NCBI GenBank assembly: GCA_016719605.1 | Contig: JADJYW010000008.1 | Span: 124,001 to 188,000, forward strand | Source: Lewinellaceae bacterium | GTDB taxonomy: Bacteria; Bacteroidota; Bacteroidia; Chitinophagales; Saprospiraceae | Length of the DNA stretch: 64,000 nucleotides | Reading direction: 5' to 3' | Made by a program: the position numbers and the translations under genes | Shown: piece after piece, positions 1 to 9,320 of the stretch | How the letters are laid out: every line of letters starts with the position of its first letter | Position numbering within the stretch: position 1 is the first letter of the stretch | The notes under the pieces: model-generated | The model's database searches: none | What the model was told of the DNA's origin: nothing | Seen by the model: only the letters and a program-made list of their open reading frames with translations

Positions 1-2
1 CC

Positions 3-683
3 GGCGACATAGACATCGAGCAGACGAAAAAACTGATTGACGTATACTTCAAAGATATCCCCCGCGGCCAGGGCGACGTGTTCCGTCCCAAAATCGTGGA
101 ACCGGAACTGAAAGCCGAAGTGCGCGATACGGTGTACGACAATGTGCAGCTACCCGCCGTCGTGATGGCTTACAAAGTACCCGAACAGGGTACCTCCGAT
201 TTCTACGCCGTGCAAATGCTCTCCACGCTGCTCAGTCAGGGCGGAAGCAGCCGTATGCAAAAACAAATCGTGGACGAACAGCAAAAAGCCGTGGCCGCCG
301 GCTCGTTCACCTTCGGGCTGGAAGACCCGGGACCCAGCATCATGTACGCTATTGCCAACATGGGGGTAAACCCGGCCGATCTGGAAAAATCCATGAACGA
401 GATCGTTGCCGATGTGCAGAAAAACCTGATCTCCGAGGTTGAATACCAGAAAATACAAAACCAGATGGAGAACGACTTTGTCACCTCCAACAACACGGTG
501 GCCGGTATCGCCGAAAGCCTCGCCAACTACAAAATGTACTTTGGCGACTCCAACCTGATCAACACGGAACTGGAACGGTATCGCAAAGTGACCCGCGAAG
601 ACCTCAAGCGCGTGGCCAACAAGTATTTTTCCCCCAACAGCCGCGTCGTGTTGTACTGGCTTCCGAAGGGACAGCAGCCGTAA
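3..683 (+). CDS. M16B-family peptidase, C-terminal part (5' end outside window)
   Basis: The reading frame is open from base 3, so the gene starts upstream of the window and only about 226 C-terminal residues are seen. The visible part is the second M16 half-domain: a glycine/serine-rich turn (LLSQGGSSRM), then the helical and strand pattern ending in RYRKVTREDLKRVANKYF, which is the usual end of M16B proteins. The HxxEH zinc motif would lie upstream and cannot be checked. This half lacks the Arg...Tyr substrate-binding pair that the next gene has, so I infer this is the catalytic subunit and the next gene its non-catalytic partner, a common arrangement for M16B heterodimers. It is probably periplasmic or outer-membrane associated. 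The next gene follows after 109 nt on the same strand. Confidence 0.85.
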   Translation, partial: GDIDIEQTKKLIDVYFKDIPRGQGDVFRPKIVEPELKAEVRDTVYDNVQLPAVVMAYKVPEQGTSDFYAVQMLSTLLSQGGSSRMQKQIVDEQQKAVAAGSFTFGLEDPGPSIMYAIANMGVNPADLEKSMNEIVADVQKNLISEVEYQKIQNQMENDFVTSNNTVAGIAESLANYKMYFGDSNLINTELERYRKVTREDLKRVANKYFSPNSRVVLYWLPKGQQP

Positions 684-792
684 AAAACTAAAATGTAAAA
701 GTGGGACGCCGGGTAGCCCGCAAAGCGGGTCAAGTGGACATTATCCTCCCCGGTACAGCACATATCATTCATCAACTATTACTCAAAATTTT

Positions 793-2936
793 ATGAAAAA
801 AATACGCAGCATACTGGCCGTCGGTGCATTGCTCCTGACAGTCTTTTCGCACACCATTTCAGCACAAAACACCAAAAGCGGCGCTCCGGTCATCCCGGTA
901 CCTGCCGGCGACGTGCGCAAAAAATCCCCCAAGGAAGGCTCCGCACCCAAAATCCAGATTGGCAAAGCCGAAACCTCCAAACTGAGCAACGGCCTCACCG
1001 TCATCGTCGTGGAAAACCACAAACTCCCCCGCGTATCGTTCCGGGTGTTTGCCGATTTTGATCCCGTACAGGAAAAAGATGCCGCCGGCTATGCCGATAT
1101 GGCGGGCGAACTGCTCAGCAAAGGCACCACGTCCCGTACCAAATCCCAACTCGACGAAGAGGTGGATTTCATTGGCGCCTCCCTTTCTTCCGATGCCAAC
1201 GGGGTATCCGGCGCCTGTTTAGCCAAGCACACCGACAAACTGCTCGGGCTGATGTCCGATGTGCTGCTCAACCCGACCTTTCCTGCCGAAGAATTGGACA
1301 AAGCCAAACGCCGCGCCGAGAGCGGCCTGGCATCGGCCAAAGACAATGCCGAGGCTATCGCCGGCAACGTCGGCAAGGTGCTACGCTATGGCAAGAACCA
1401 CCCCTATGGCGAAAACATGACCGAGGAAACACTCGCCAAAATCACGCTTGATCAGATCAAAAACTACCACGCCACCTACTTCAAACCCAATATCGCCTAC
1501 CTCGTTATCGTCGGCGACATCAACAAAGCCGATGCCATTGCCAAGGCTGAAAAGTACTTTGGCAAATGGAAGGCAGGCGACGTACCCAAACACCAGTACG
1601 CCACACCCAAACAGCCGGAAAAAACCCAGGTCGATTTTGTCCACAAAACCGGCGCCGTCAATCGGTCATCAATATTACCTATCCCATCGAACTGCACAAC
1701 AGCCATCCCGATGCCATCCCTGCCCGTCTGACCAACGCCATTCTCGGCGGCGGCGGCATGACCAACAGCCGCCTGAACGCCAACTTGCGCGAAGGGCACG
1801 CTTATACCTACGGCTCCTATTCTTCCATTTCGCCCGACCGCCTCATCGGCAGTTTCAACGCATCGGCCAGTGTGCGCAATGCCGTCACGGACAGCGCCAT
1901 CATCGAATTTATGAAAGAACTCAACCGGATGCGTACAGAGAAAGTACCGGAAAGCGAATTGCAACTTGTGAAAAACGTGCTGACAGGTCAGTTTTCCCAA
2001 AGCCTCGAGCAGCCGGGTACCATCGCACAGTTTGCCCTCAACACCGCACGTTACAAACTGCCGGCCGACTACTACGAAAACTACCTCGCCAAACTGCAAA
2101 AAACCACAGCCGACGAGGTACTGGCCATGGCCCAAAAATATGTCCGCCCCGACCACGCCCATATCCTCGTGGTGGGCAACAAGGACGATGTGGCCGACCG
2201 GCTCAAACAGTTTGCTGCCGACGGCAAAGTGAACTTTTACGACACCTATGGCAATCCGATTCAGGACACTAAAAACGCCATGCCCGCCGGCATGACCGCC
2301 GAAAAAGTGGTGTCGGATTATGTGAATGCGATCGGTGGCGCCGCAAAAATTTCGGCACTTCAGGACGTGCGCATGGTGATGAGCCTCGTCACTCCCGGCC
2401 CCACCCTGGAAATGAACATCCAGCAAAAAGGCGGCAACAAACTGGCCATAGCGATGACCATGCAGGGCCAATTGGTCAACAACCGCGTCTTCAACGGCGA
2501 AAAAGCCCTCGAAACCGGTATGGGCGGCGAACGCGCCCTCGACGGAGAAGACCTCGAAGATGTGAAAGAACAGGCCCGTTTTTGCAAGGAAGCGCTGTAC
2601 CCCACCGCCGGATACAAACTGGTACTCAAGGGTATCGAGCCGATCAGCGGTAAAAATGCTTACGTCGTGGAGGTCGAACGCCCCGACGGCAAAAAAACCA
2701 CCGAATTCTACGACATGGCCTCCAGCCTGAAAGTACGCGAGGTGGCTGCCTCCATCGGCATGGACGGCGCCCCTTCGACTGTCACTACCGAATTTGGCGA
2801 CTACAAAGAAGTCGGCGGCGTACTGTTCCCGCACACCACGACGATTAGCGGCGTGTTTCCCGTACCCATGAAAGGTACGGTCACGGAACTCAAGGTCAAT
2901 GCCGGCATCCCCGATTCGGCTTTTGAAGTGAAATAA
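793..2936 (+). CDS. M16B-family non-catalytic subunit with LolA-like C-terminal domain; interrupted by one frameshift
   Basis: The start MKKIRSILAVGALLLTVFSH gives a clear signal peptide cleaved after SAQ. The first M16 half (about residues 55-260) lacks HxxEH; AAGYADMAGELL stands at that place, so this is an inactive subunit. The second half carries LREGHAYTYGSY, the Arg/Tyr substrate-binding pair of the partner subunit. From roughly residue 500 a 200-residue domain (VVSDYVNAIGGAAKI...) resembles LolA/LppX-type lipoprotein-sorting folds. The frame changes near 1659: restoring one c (gtc-caa-tcg) joins KTGAV to QSVINITYP with no gap, so the gene as read is split at a TGA near 1729. A sequencing error or very recent mutation is likely, because both halves are otherwise intact. 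It probably forms an operon with the upstream M16 gene. Confidence 0.8.
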
Positions 2937-2983
2937 CCCGTACCGTTGCTGTTGGCAGGAATGCCAACAACGGCCAAAAGAAT

Positions 2984-2991
2984 TACTTTTG
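2984..2991 (+). promoter_or_regulatory. Candidate -7 box for yajC (TACTTTTG)
   Basis: TACTTTTG matches the Bacteroidota -7 consensus TAnnTTTG exactly and abuts the terminator stem. A start about 5 nt downstream would fall inside the 5' arm of that stem, so transcripts from this promoter could not fold the terminator. No convincing -33 TTTG was found. The leader to yajC would be about 155 nt. Confidence 0.4.
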
Positions 2992-3024
2992 CGCGCTGTC
3001 CTTCGGGGCAGCGCGTATTTTTTC
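2992..3024 (+). terminator. Rho-independent terminator after the M16 genes
   Basis: The stem CGCGCTG (2992-2998) pairs with CAGCGCG (3009-3015), extended inward by CC/GG around a TTCGG loop, and is followed by TATTTTTT. It lies 56 nt after the M16 stop codon, so it most likely ends that transcript. Confidence 0.75.
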
Positions 3025-3151
3025 GGGCTTTAATGCCGGGGTTGTGGAGGATGTTCGCGAAGCGGTGTGTCCCCGAGACCTCCCCTGCAGGCGCTCGATT
3101 AACCCGAAAATACGCAGCACTTATCACTCATAATTTAGCACTTAAGCGATC

Positions 3152-3448
3152 ATGTTACAATTCATTTTTCTTCAAGCCCCCCAGGGTGGCAGCCAGCTCA
3201 TGGGCCTGCTGTTCCCCCTGCTCATTATCGTCGTTTTTTATTTTTTCCTCATCCGCCCGCAGGTGAAGCGGCAGAAAGAGCAACAAAAATTTGTGGATAG
3301 CCTGCGCGAAGGCATGGAGGTCGTGACGAGTGCCGGCATCATCGGCAAGGTTGTCAAGATTGACGGCAACATCGCCCGCCTGCTCATTGACGAAAAAACC
3401 TACCTGCGCGTGCTCAAACAGACCATCACGGGCGAGTTCAAGGCCTGA
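3152..3448 (+). CDS. yajC: Sec translocon accessory subunit YajC
   Basis: This 98-residue protein has the YajC layout: a short N-terminal periplasmic piece, one membrane segment (LMGLLFPLLIIVVFYFFLIR, about residues 16-35), the RPQVKRQKEQQKF cytoplasmic junction, and a small beta domain (GMEVVTSAGIIGKVVKIDG). YajC binds SecDF in the inner membrane and supports protein export. Length and motif match the family. It stands alone after the M16 terminator, with the next gene 32 nt downstream on the same strand, so the two may be co-transcribed. Confidence 0.95.
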   Translation: MLQFIFLQAPQGGSQLMGLLFPLLIIVVFYFFLIRPQVKRQKEQQKFVDSLREGMEVVTSAGIIGKVVKIDGNIARLLIDEKTYLRVLKQTITGEFKA

Positions 3449-3480
3449 TTTTCGTTTCTTTTTGCAAACCCTGTCCGTCC

Positions 3481-4329
3481 ATGCGCCATACGCTACTCGC
3501 ATTTGCTCTTGCCCTTTTGCCCGCTCTGCTCGCCGCCCAAAGCCCCTGGGCACGCAGCAAAGCAGGTCTCTACGCCCAGTTGGGTTACCACACGATACCG
3601 ACTTACGGCACCTTGTTCGGCTCGGATGGCAACGACATTGACATGATCCGCGAGGTGTCGGAAAGTACCTTGCAGTTCTACGGCGAGTACGGCATCACCA
3701 GCCGTACCACGGTTGTTGTTTCGCTGCCGTACCGATTCACCAGTCGCGGCGCCCGCAACCCGGACTCGCCGTTTATGTTTGCACAAGAGGACACCGGCTC
3801 CATTTCCGGCCTCGGCAACGTGAGCCTCGCGGTACGGCACCAGTTCCTGACCGGAAAAGTTGCGCTTGCGGGTACCCTCCGCGTGGATCTGCCTTCCGAC
3901 AAAAGCCAACCCTTTGCCGGCTTGCGCACCGGCTTCGACGCCGTCACCATACAGCCCACCGTGAGCGCCGGCATGGGTCTCGGCAAGTTGTACTGGTTTG
4001 CCTACGGCGGCTATGCCATCCGCACCAACGACTACAGCCACTATGCAAATGCCGGAGTAGAAGCCGGTTTGGCCATCGGCCCGGTGTGGCTTATCGCGTT
4101 TTCCGACCTCGTTGTTTCGGTGGAAAACGGCTCCCGAACCCTGACGCCACTCGATGCACTGACCAGCCTGTACGTCAACGACCAGGGCTGGCTGTCCACC
4201 GGACTCAAAGGAATCTGGCAGATCAACCGCTTTGTTGGCATCACAGTGTCCGCATCGGGCGCCGCCTGGGCACAATATGTGCCCAAAAGCCCCGGACTGA
4301 GCGCTGCGGTCTATTTCAAATGGGACTGA
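3481..4329 (+). CDS. Predicted outer-membrane beta-barrel protein
   Basis: The 282 residues begin with a signal peptide (MRHTLLAFALALLPALLAAQ). The mature part is rich in alternating hydrophobic/aromatic strands (GLYAQLGYHTIP, LQFYGEYGITSRTTVVVSLPYRF, VSLAVRHQFLTGKVALAGTLRVDLP) and ends in AAVYFKWD, typical of small outer-membrane barrels. The conserved look of SLPYRF and RVDLPSDKSQPF recalls transporter-like barrels of the MetA-pathway/phenol-degradation type, but I cannot assign a substrate. It starts 32 nt after yajC. The function is unknown; the barrel call is an inference from composition and pattern. Confidence 0.6.
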   Translation: MRHTLLAFALALLPALLAAQSPWARSKAGLYAQLGYHTIPTYGTLFGSDGNDIDMIREVSESTLQFYGEYGITSRTTVVVSLPYRFTSRGARNPDSPFMFAQEDTGSISGLGNVSLAVRHQFLTGKVALAGTLRVDLPSDKSQPFAGLRTGFDAVTIQPTVSAGMGLGKLYWFAYGGYAIRTNDYSHYANAGVEAGLAIGPVWLIAFSDLVVSVENGSRTLTPLDALTSLYVNDQGWLSTGLKGIWQINRFVGITVSASGAAWAQYVPKSPGLSAAVYFKWD

Positions 4330-4344
4330 TTTGGTAAAGGGCGA

Positions 4345-4437
4345 GTTGGCAAAAGGCAAAGGGCGGGAGGCAAATAAGGCTTGGAAAACATCAGACATCA
4401 ACCCAACACTCAAAACGCAACACTCAAAACTAAAAAA
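4345..4437 (+). repeat. Short-period low-complexity repeats upstream of the TIGR00266 gene
   Basis: The spacer holds a GGCAAAAGGCAAAGG run and then two copies of an ACACTCAAAAC motif, ending two bases before the start codon at 4440. The same motifs recur at 10216 and, on the other strand, inside giant gene A near 25480, so these are dispersed families rather than chance. Confidence 0.5.
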
Positions 4438-4439
4438 CT

Positions 4440-5225
4440 ATGCGTCGCGATCACGAAATTGACTACCACATCCACGGCGAGGAAATGCAGTGCGTGGAAA
4501 TTGAACTGGACCCACAGGAAACGGTGGTTGCCGAATCCGGAAGTTTTATGTTCATGGACGAAGGCGTCCAGATGGCTACTGTTTTTGGCGACGGCAGCGA
4601 CCGCGCCCAGGGCTTTTTCGGCAAGGTTATGACGGCGGGCAAACGCCTGCTGACCGGCGAGAGCCTGTTTATGACCACCTACACCAACACCGCCTACGGC
4701 AAACAGCGCGTCACGTTTGCTGCGCCGTATGCCGGTAAAATTGTAGCCCTTGATCTGTCGCAACTCGACGGCAAGATTATTTGCCAGAAAGATGCCTTCC
4801 TCTGCGCTGCCAAAGGGGTGGAAGTGGGTATCGAGTTCCAGCGCAAACTGGGAACCGGCCTGTTTGGTGGCGAAGGCTTTATCATGCAAAAACTCGAAGG
4901 CGACGGCATGGCGTTCCTGCACGCCGGCGGCTACATCCTTCAGCGCGAACTGGCCGTAGGCGAAACGCTGCGCGTGGATACCGGCTGCATCGTGGCATTC
5001 ACGCATCGGATTGACTACGACATCCAGTTTGTCAAGGGTATCCGAAACATGGTGTTTGGCGGCGAAGGCCTGTTTTTCGCTGTGCTGCGTGGCCCCGGTA
5101 CCGTATGGCTCCAGTCGCTGCCCGTCAGCCGGCTGGCCGCCCGAATCCTGCAATACGGCGCCGGCCCCCGCAAAGAAGAAGGCAGCATCCTCGGGGGATT
5201 GGGTAATTTGCTGGACGGGCATTGA
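4440..5225 (+). CDS. TIGR00266 / AIM24-family protein
   Basis: This 261-residue protein matches the TIGR00266 (AIM24-like) family throughout: an early MQCVEIELDPQETVVAESGSF stretch, the glycine-rich GFFGKVMTAGKRLLTGESLFM core, GLFGGEGFIMQKLEGDG, and a closing GPGTVWLQSLPVSRLA. The family forms a trimeric beta-prism fold; its biochemical role in bacteria is unknown. There is no signal peptide and no membrane segment, so it is probably cytoplasmic. The start ATGCGTCGC follows directly after short-period repeats. It is flanked downstream by a palindromic repeat rather than an ordinary terminator. Confidence 0.85.
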   Translation: MRRDHEIDYHIHGEEMQCVEIELDPQETVVAESGSFMFMDEGVQMATVFGDGSDRAQGFFGKVMTAGKRLLTGESLFMTTYTNTAYGKQRVTFAAPYAGKIVALDLSQLDGKIICQKDAFLCAAKGVEVGIEFQRKLGTGLFGGEGFIMQKLEGDGMAFLHAGGYILQRELAVGETLRVDTGCIVAFTHRIDYDIQFVKGIRNMVFGGEGLFFAVLRGPGTVWLQSLPVSRLAARILQYGAGPRKEEGSILGGLGNLLDGH

Positions 5226-5230
5226 TCCGG

Positions 5231-5328
5231 TTTTTACCGCAGAGACGCCTCTGCGCCTCCGCGTCTCTGCGGTAAAAACCTACTCTACACCTCCGCGCCT
5301 CTGCGGTAAAAGCCTACTCTACACCTCC
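5231..5328 (+). repeat. GCGTCTCTGCGG-family palindrome plus direct repeat
   Basis: A perfect 18-bp inverted repeat (TTTTTACCGCAGAGACGC at 5231-5248 against 5261-5278, 12-nt loop) is followed by two copies of CCTACTCTACACCTCC (5279 and 5313). The core recurs at 53.67, 53.76, 53.95 and 60.1-60.3 kb. The first palindrome may act as a terminator on either strand, since T and A runs flank it. Confidence 0.75.
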
Positions 5329-5341
5329 CGAAACGAATACC

Positions 5342-6766
5342 ATGAAAATACTACTCACAGGCGCCACCGGCTACATCGCACAACGGCTACTGCCGGTACT
5401 GATCGGCGCCGGCCACGAGGTGCTGTGCTGCGTACGCGACAGGCGGCGATTCAATGGTGCCAAACACGCTTCGCCCTTAGTGCAGGTCATCGAAGTAGAT
5501 TTTCTGGACAAGCAAACCCTGAGCCGCATCCCCGAGGATATTGATGTAGCCTATTACCTGATCCATTCCATGGCTACCACGTCCGATTCGGATTTTGAGT
5601 CGCTGGAGGCCTTATCGGCGCAATTTTTCAAGGAGCGCCTGGAGCAGACGCGCGTCCGGCAGGTCATCTACCTGAGCGGAATTGTCAATGAAGAACAACT
5701 CTCCCGGCACCTCACGTCCCGAAAAAATGTGGAGACAATCCTGTCCTCCGGCACGTTTGCGCTCACTACGCTCCGCGCCGGCATCATCGTCGGTTCGGGC
5801 AGTGCCTCGTTCGAGATTATCCGGGATCTGGTGGAAAAATTGCCGGTGATGATTGCACCCCGCTGGCTCAATACCCGCTCACAGCCCATAGCGATCCGCA
5901 ATGTGGTGGAGTTTTTGCACGGCGTGCTGCTCAACGAAGCAACCTACCGCCGGAGTTTCGATATCGGCGGGCCGGAAGTGCTCTCGTACAAAGAAATGCT
6001 GCTGCGTTTTGCCCAGGTGCGGGGACTGAAGCGCCGAATCTTCACGGTACCGGTGATGACGCCCAAACTTTCCTCCTACTGGCTCTACTTCGTCACCGCC
6101 ACTTCGTACACCTTAGCCATCAACCTCGTAAACAGCATGAAAGTGGAGGTGATCGCGCGGGACAACAACCTACGGGAGATGCTGGGCATCCGGCTCATCG
6201 GCTACGATGAATCCATCCGCCTGGCTTTCGACAAAATTGAACAGAATCAGGTCGTGTCCAGCTGGAAAGATGCCCTCACCAGCAATATCCTGCACGACGG
6301 GATTTCCCGATATATTCAGGTACCCGTGTTCGGCTGCTTCAAAGATAGCCGCACCATGAAAACCCCCGACCCCGAGCAAACCCTGCGCCGGATATGGGCA
6401 ATCGGCGGGGCCACGGGCTGGTACTACGGCAACTGGCTATGGCGGCTGCGCGGTTTTTTGGATAAACTGGCGGGCGGCGTGGGGCTGCGGCGCGGGCGCA
6501 AAAGCCCAACCGAAATCGCTGCCGGCGAAGCGCTCGATTTCTGGCGGGTACTCCTGGCCGACAAAACGGAAAAACGGCTGCTGCTTTACGCCGAAATGAA
6601 ACTGCCCGGCGAAGCATGGCTGGAGTTCAAAATCAACGACGGCAATACCGTAACCCAAACGGCTACTTTCCGCCCCTGGGGACTGTGGGGGCGACTCTAC
6701 TGGTACGCCGTGCTGCCGTTCCACGGTTTTATTTTCAAGGGAATGTTGCGGCGTATTGCCGAATAA
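5342..6766 (+). CDS. SDR-like NAD(P)-binding protein with DUF2867 C-terminal domain
   Basis: The 474 residues have two parts. Residues 1 to about 300 are an atypical/extended short-chain dehydrogenase Rossmann fold, starting MKILLTGATGYIAQRLLPVL (GxxGxxG dinucleotide motif) and continuing with VIEVDF, VAYYLIHSM and VRQVIYLSGIV; the catalytic Tyr-x-x-x-Lys is not evident, as is usual for this atypical group. The last 150 or so residues (WAIGGATGWYYGNWLWRLRGFLDKL, then WRVLLADKTEKRLLLYAEMKLPGEAWLEF) match DUF2867, often fused to such domains in Bacteroidota. The substrate is unknown. It is presumably cytoplasmic. It converges on dinB with a 37-nt gap. Confidence 0.85.
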   Translation: MKILLTGATGYIAQRLLPVLIGAGHEVLCCVRDRRRFNGAKHASPLVQVIEVDFLDKQTLSRIPEDIDVAYYLIHSMATTSDSDFESLEALSAQFFKERLEQTRVRQVIYLSGIVNEEQLSRHLTSRKNVETILSSGTFALTTLRAGIIVGSGSASFEIIRDLVEKLPVMIAPRWLNTRSQPIAIRNVVEFLHGVLLNEATYRRSFDIGGPEVLSYKEMLLRFAQVRGLKRRIFTVPVMTPKLSSYWLYFVTATSYTLAINLVNSMKVEVIARDNNLREMLGIRLIGYDESIRLAFDKIEQNQVVSSWKDALTSNILHDGISRYIQVPVFGCFKDSRTMKTPDPEQTLRRIWAIGGATGWYYGNWLWRLRGFLDKLAGGVGLRRGRKSPTEIAAGEALDFWRVLLADKTEKRLLLYAEMKLPGEAWLEFKINDGNTVTQTATFRPWGLWGRLYWYAVLPFHGFIFKGMLRRIAE

Positions 6767-6803
6767 ATAAGGGCTTCGGGCTTGCCTGCCGGCATCCGTG
6801 TTT

Positions 6804-7886
6804 TCAAAAATCCAACACGAGTTGTTCTCCCGGCCCGATATTCTCCTGTTGCTGTTCCCGTTCCCGGCGCAGGTTGGACACGCCCAACCCCAGCAGCCGC
6901 ACCTTGCGCGCGAGCGCTTCGGTGTCGGCCAGCAGGGGTTCGGCGAGGCGCAGCATTTCGCCTGCATCGGATACCTCGTGGTCGGTGGTTTTGGAGCGGG
7001 TGACGATTTGGAAATCGGCGTATTTCACTTTTAGCGTGAGGGTACGCCCGGGGTTGTCGGCCCGTTCGATGCGGCGCTGGAGATCGTCGGCGAGAAGTGC
7101 CAGTTGTTCCAGCATAGCCTCGGTGCTGTCCAGGTCGGTGGCAAACGTATTTTCGGTGCTGATGGACTTGCGTACCCATTGGCTGCGCACGGGTCGGTCG
7201 TCTATTCCCCGCACGATGTTGTAGTAAAACCGCCCGGACTTGCCGAAGCGCCGGGCCAGTTCGAGCAGGGAACGCTGTTTCAGATCGGCGCCGGTTCGGA
7301 TGCCGAGTTTGTGCATTTTTGCGGTGGTAGCCCGCCCGATCCCGTGAAATTTTTCGACAGGTAATTTTTCCAAAAAGGCTTCCGCTTCGTGCGGCAGGAT
7401 GGTTGCCAGGCCGTTGGGCTTGTTGAGGTCGGAGGCTATTTTAGCCAAAAATTTGCAGTACGACACCCCCGCCGAGGCGGTCAGCTGGGTGGTTTCAAAA
7501 ATACGCTGCCGCAATTCCTCGGCAATAAGCGTAGCCGAGTTCGGGCCTGTCCGGGGTTCGGTGACATCAAGATAGGCCTCGTCCAGCGAAAGCGGTTCCA
7601 CCAGGTCGGTGTACTCGTGAAACAATGCGCGGATTTGTTGCGACACGATTTTGTACTGCTCGAAGTTGTGGCGCACAAAAATCAGATCGGGGCACAACTG
7701 CCGCGCCCGTGCCCCCGACATGGCCGAGCGCACACCAAATTTTCGCGCCTCGTAACTGGCCGCCGCCACCACTCCGCGTGGCCCGCCGCCACCCACCGCC
7801 ACGGGTTTGCCCCGCAGTTCGGGCCTGTCCCGCTGCTCCACCGACGCGAAAAAAGCGTCCATGTCTATGTGGATGATCTTGCGCAC
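6804..7886 (-). CDS. dinB: DNA polymerase IV (translesion, Y family)
   Basis: This 360-residue Y-family polymerase begins RKIIHIDMDAFFASVEQ, with the first catalytic Asp in DMDAFF; the second catalytic site is SLDEAYLDVT near residue 103. GVVAAASYEARKFGVRSAM is the nucleotide-contact region and FHGIGRATTAKM the helix-hairpin-helix of the thumb. The little-finger domain ends in QLVLDF, a beta-clamp binding motif. It copies past damaged bases in the cytoplasm. The start must be the GTG at 7886 because no other start precedes the catalytic Asp. It diverges from the photolyase gene, pairing two DNA-damage functions back to back across 79 nt. Confidence 0.95.
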   Translation of the reverse strand: MRKIIHIDMDAFFASVEQRDRPELRGKPVAVGGGGPRGVVAAASYEARKFGVRSAMSGARARQLCPDLIFVRHNFEQYKIVSQQIRALFHEYTDLVEPLSLDEAYLDVTEPRTGPNSATLIAEELRQRIFETTQLTASAGVSYCKFLAKIASDLNKPNGLATILPHEAEAFLEKLPVEKFHGIGRATTAKMHKLGIRTGADLKQRSLLELARRFGKSGRFYYNIVRGIDDRPVRSQWVRKSISTENTFATDLDSTEAMLEQLALLADDLQRRIERADNPGRTLTLKVKYADFQIVTRSKTTDHEVSDAGEMLRLAEPLLADTEALARKVRLLGLGVSNLRREREQQQENIGPGEQLVLDF

Positions 7887-7890
7887 GAAG

Positions 7891-7898
7891 CAAAGGTA
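7891..7898 (-). promoter_or_regulatory. -7 box of dinB (TACCTTTG), leaderless arrangement
   Basis: Read on the minus strand, TACCTTTG matches TAnnTTTG and is followed by only 4 nt before the GTG start of dinB. Transcription would begin at or next to the start codon. Confidence 0.55.
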
Positions 7899-7965
7899 CT
7901 CCGGCCTTCTGCGTAAACATATACCCGGGACTTGCTGTTACGGCCACGCTATTTGTACCATACAC

Positions 7966-9309
7966 ATGACCCAACCCGTTGCCATTTTCTGGTTTCGCCG
8001 CGACCTGCGCCTCGACGACAACGCCGCCCTGTACCACGCGCTTCGCAGTGGCTTGCCCGTGTTGCCTTTGTTTATTTTTGATACCGATATCCTCGATGAT
8101 TTGCCCGAGCGCCGGGATGCCCGTGTGGAATTTATCCACCAAACGATAGCCGACCTGAAAAACCGGCTGGAAATATCGGGCAGTACCCTGCTCGTTCGGC
8201 ACGGAAAACCGGAGGCCGTGTGGGCCGATTTGCTGCAGGCGTACAACATCGGCGCGGTATTTACCAACCGCGACTACGAGCCATATACCCAACAACGCGA
8301 CGCGGCGGTGGAGGTACTGCTTTCGGGGAAAAATATCCCTTTCCGCACCTTCAAAGACCACGTTATTTTTGAAAAAAACGAGGTTTTAAAAGATGACGGC
8401 AGCCCCTACACGGTGTTCACCCCGTACAGCCGGAAGTGGCGGGCCAAATTGGAAACCCGCCAGATGGCCGGCGCCGACGACCAGGGGAATACGTTGTTTT
8501 TCCTGGCTTCCTACCCTTGCGACCGGTACGCAGCGCATTTTTTCAAAACAGCCCCCGTGTCCATGCCCGGCCTGTCGGACCTCGGTTTTGAGCCGGCAGG
8601 TATTCCTTTTCCGCCTGCCACCGTGGCCCGAGGCCTCATCCGCACCTACGACAAAACGCGGGACATACCCGGCATTGCCGGCACTTCCCGCCTCGGCGTG
8701 CATTTCCGCTTTGGCACCATCAGTATCCGCGAAAAAGCCCGCCATGCGCAGGCCCTCAACGAAACGTTCCTGAACGAACTCATCTGGCGGGATTTTTACA
8801 GCCAAATCCTCGCCCACTTCCCGCAGGTGGTAACCGGGCCGTTCAAACCGCAGTACGATCGTGTGCCGTGGCGCGATGCGCCGGACGACTACCTGCGCTG
8901 GTGCGCGGGCCAAACCGGCTACCCCATTGTGGATGCCGGTATGCGGGAATTGAATGCCACCGGCTACATGCACAACCGCGTACGCATGATCGTAGCCAGT
9001 TTTTTGACCAAACACCTGCTGCTCGACTGGCGCCTCGGCGAGGCGTATTTTGCCCAAAAACTGCTCGATTACGATTTGGCCAGCAACAACGGCGGCTGGC
9101 AATGGGCGGCGGGTTGCGGCACCGATGCGGCGCCCTATTTCCGCATTTTCAACCCGACGGAGCAAACCCGAAAATTTGACCCGGAGTACCGCTACATCCG
9201 CCGCTGGGTGCCGGAGTTTGACACGCCGAAATACTCAAAACCGATGGTGGAGCATACGTTTGCACGGGAGCGGTGCCTGGACGTGTACAAACGTGCGCTG
9301 GCTACCTGA
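7966..9309 (+). CDS. phrB: Class I CPD photolyase (deoxyribodipyrimidine photo-lyase)
   Basis: This 447-residue FAD flavoprotein repairs cyclobutane pyrimidine dimers with blue light. The N-terminal antenna domain starts AIFWFRRDLRLDDNAALY; the catalytic C-terminal part has ELIWRDFYSQIL, GYPIVDAGMRELNATGYMHNR, and the family signature NNGGWQWAAGCGTDAAPYF followed by RIFNPTEQ. These match E. coli-type CPD photolyases rather than cryptochromes. I chose the ATG at 7966 because homology starts at once (TQPVAIFWF); longer in-frame starts overlap the dinB promoter. It is transcribed away from dinB. A MITE-like element follows the stop. Confidence 0.94.
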   Translation: MTQPVAIFWFRRDLRLDDNAALYHALRSGLPVLPLFIFDTDILDDLPERRDARVEFIHQTIADLKNRLEISGSTLLVRHGKPEAVWADLLQAYNIGAVFTNRDYEPYTQQRDAAVEVLLSGKNIPFRTFKDHVIFEKNEVLKDDGSPYTVFTPYSRKWRAKLETRQMAGADDQGNTLFFLASYPCDRYAAHFFKTAPVSMPGLSDLGFEPAGIPFPPATVARGLIRTYDKTRDIPGIAGTSRLGVHFRFGTISIREKARHAQALNETFLNELIWRDFYSQILAHFPQVVTGPFKPQYDRVPWRDAPDDYLRWCAGQTGYPIVDAGMRELNATGYMHNRVRMIVASFLTKHLLLDWRLGEAYFAQKLLDYDLASNNGGWQWAAGCGTDAAPYFRIFNPTEQTRKFDPEYRYIRRWVPEFDTPKYSKPMVEHTFARERCLDVYKRALAT

Positions 9310-9320
9310 ACGGGTGGTGC

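Noticed and set aside
1655..1662. Programmed frameshift in the M16 gene
   Set aside because: No slippery heptamer or downstream structure at the site; a single missing base explains it better.
1497..2834. Long minus-strand open frame (445 codons) opposite the M16 gene
   Set aside because: His/Gly/Phe-rich translation with no domain; it is the antisense shadow of a GC-rich coding region.
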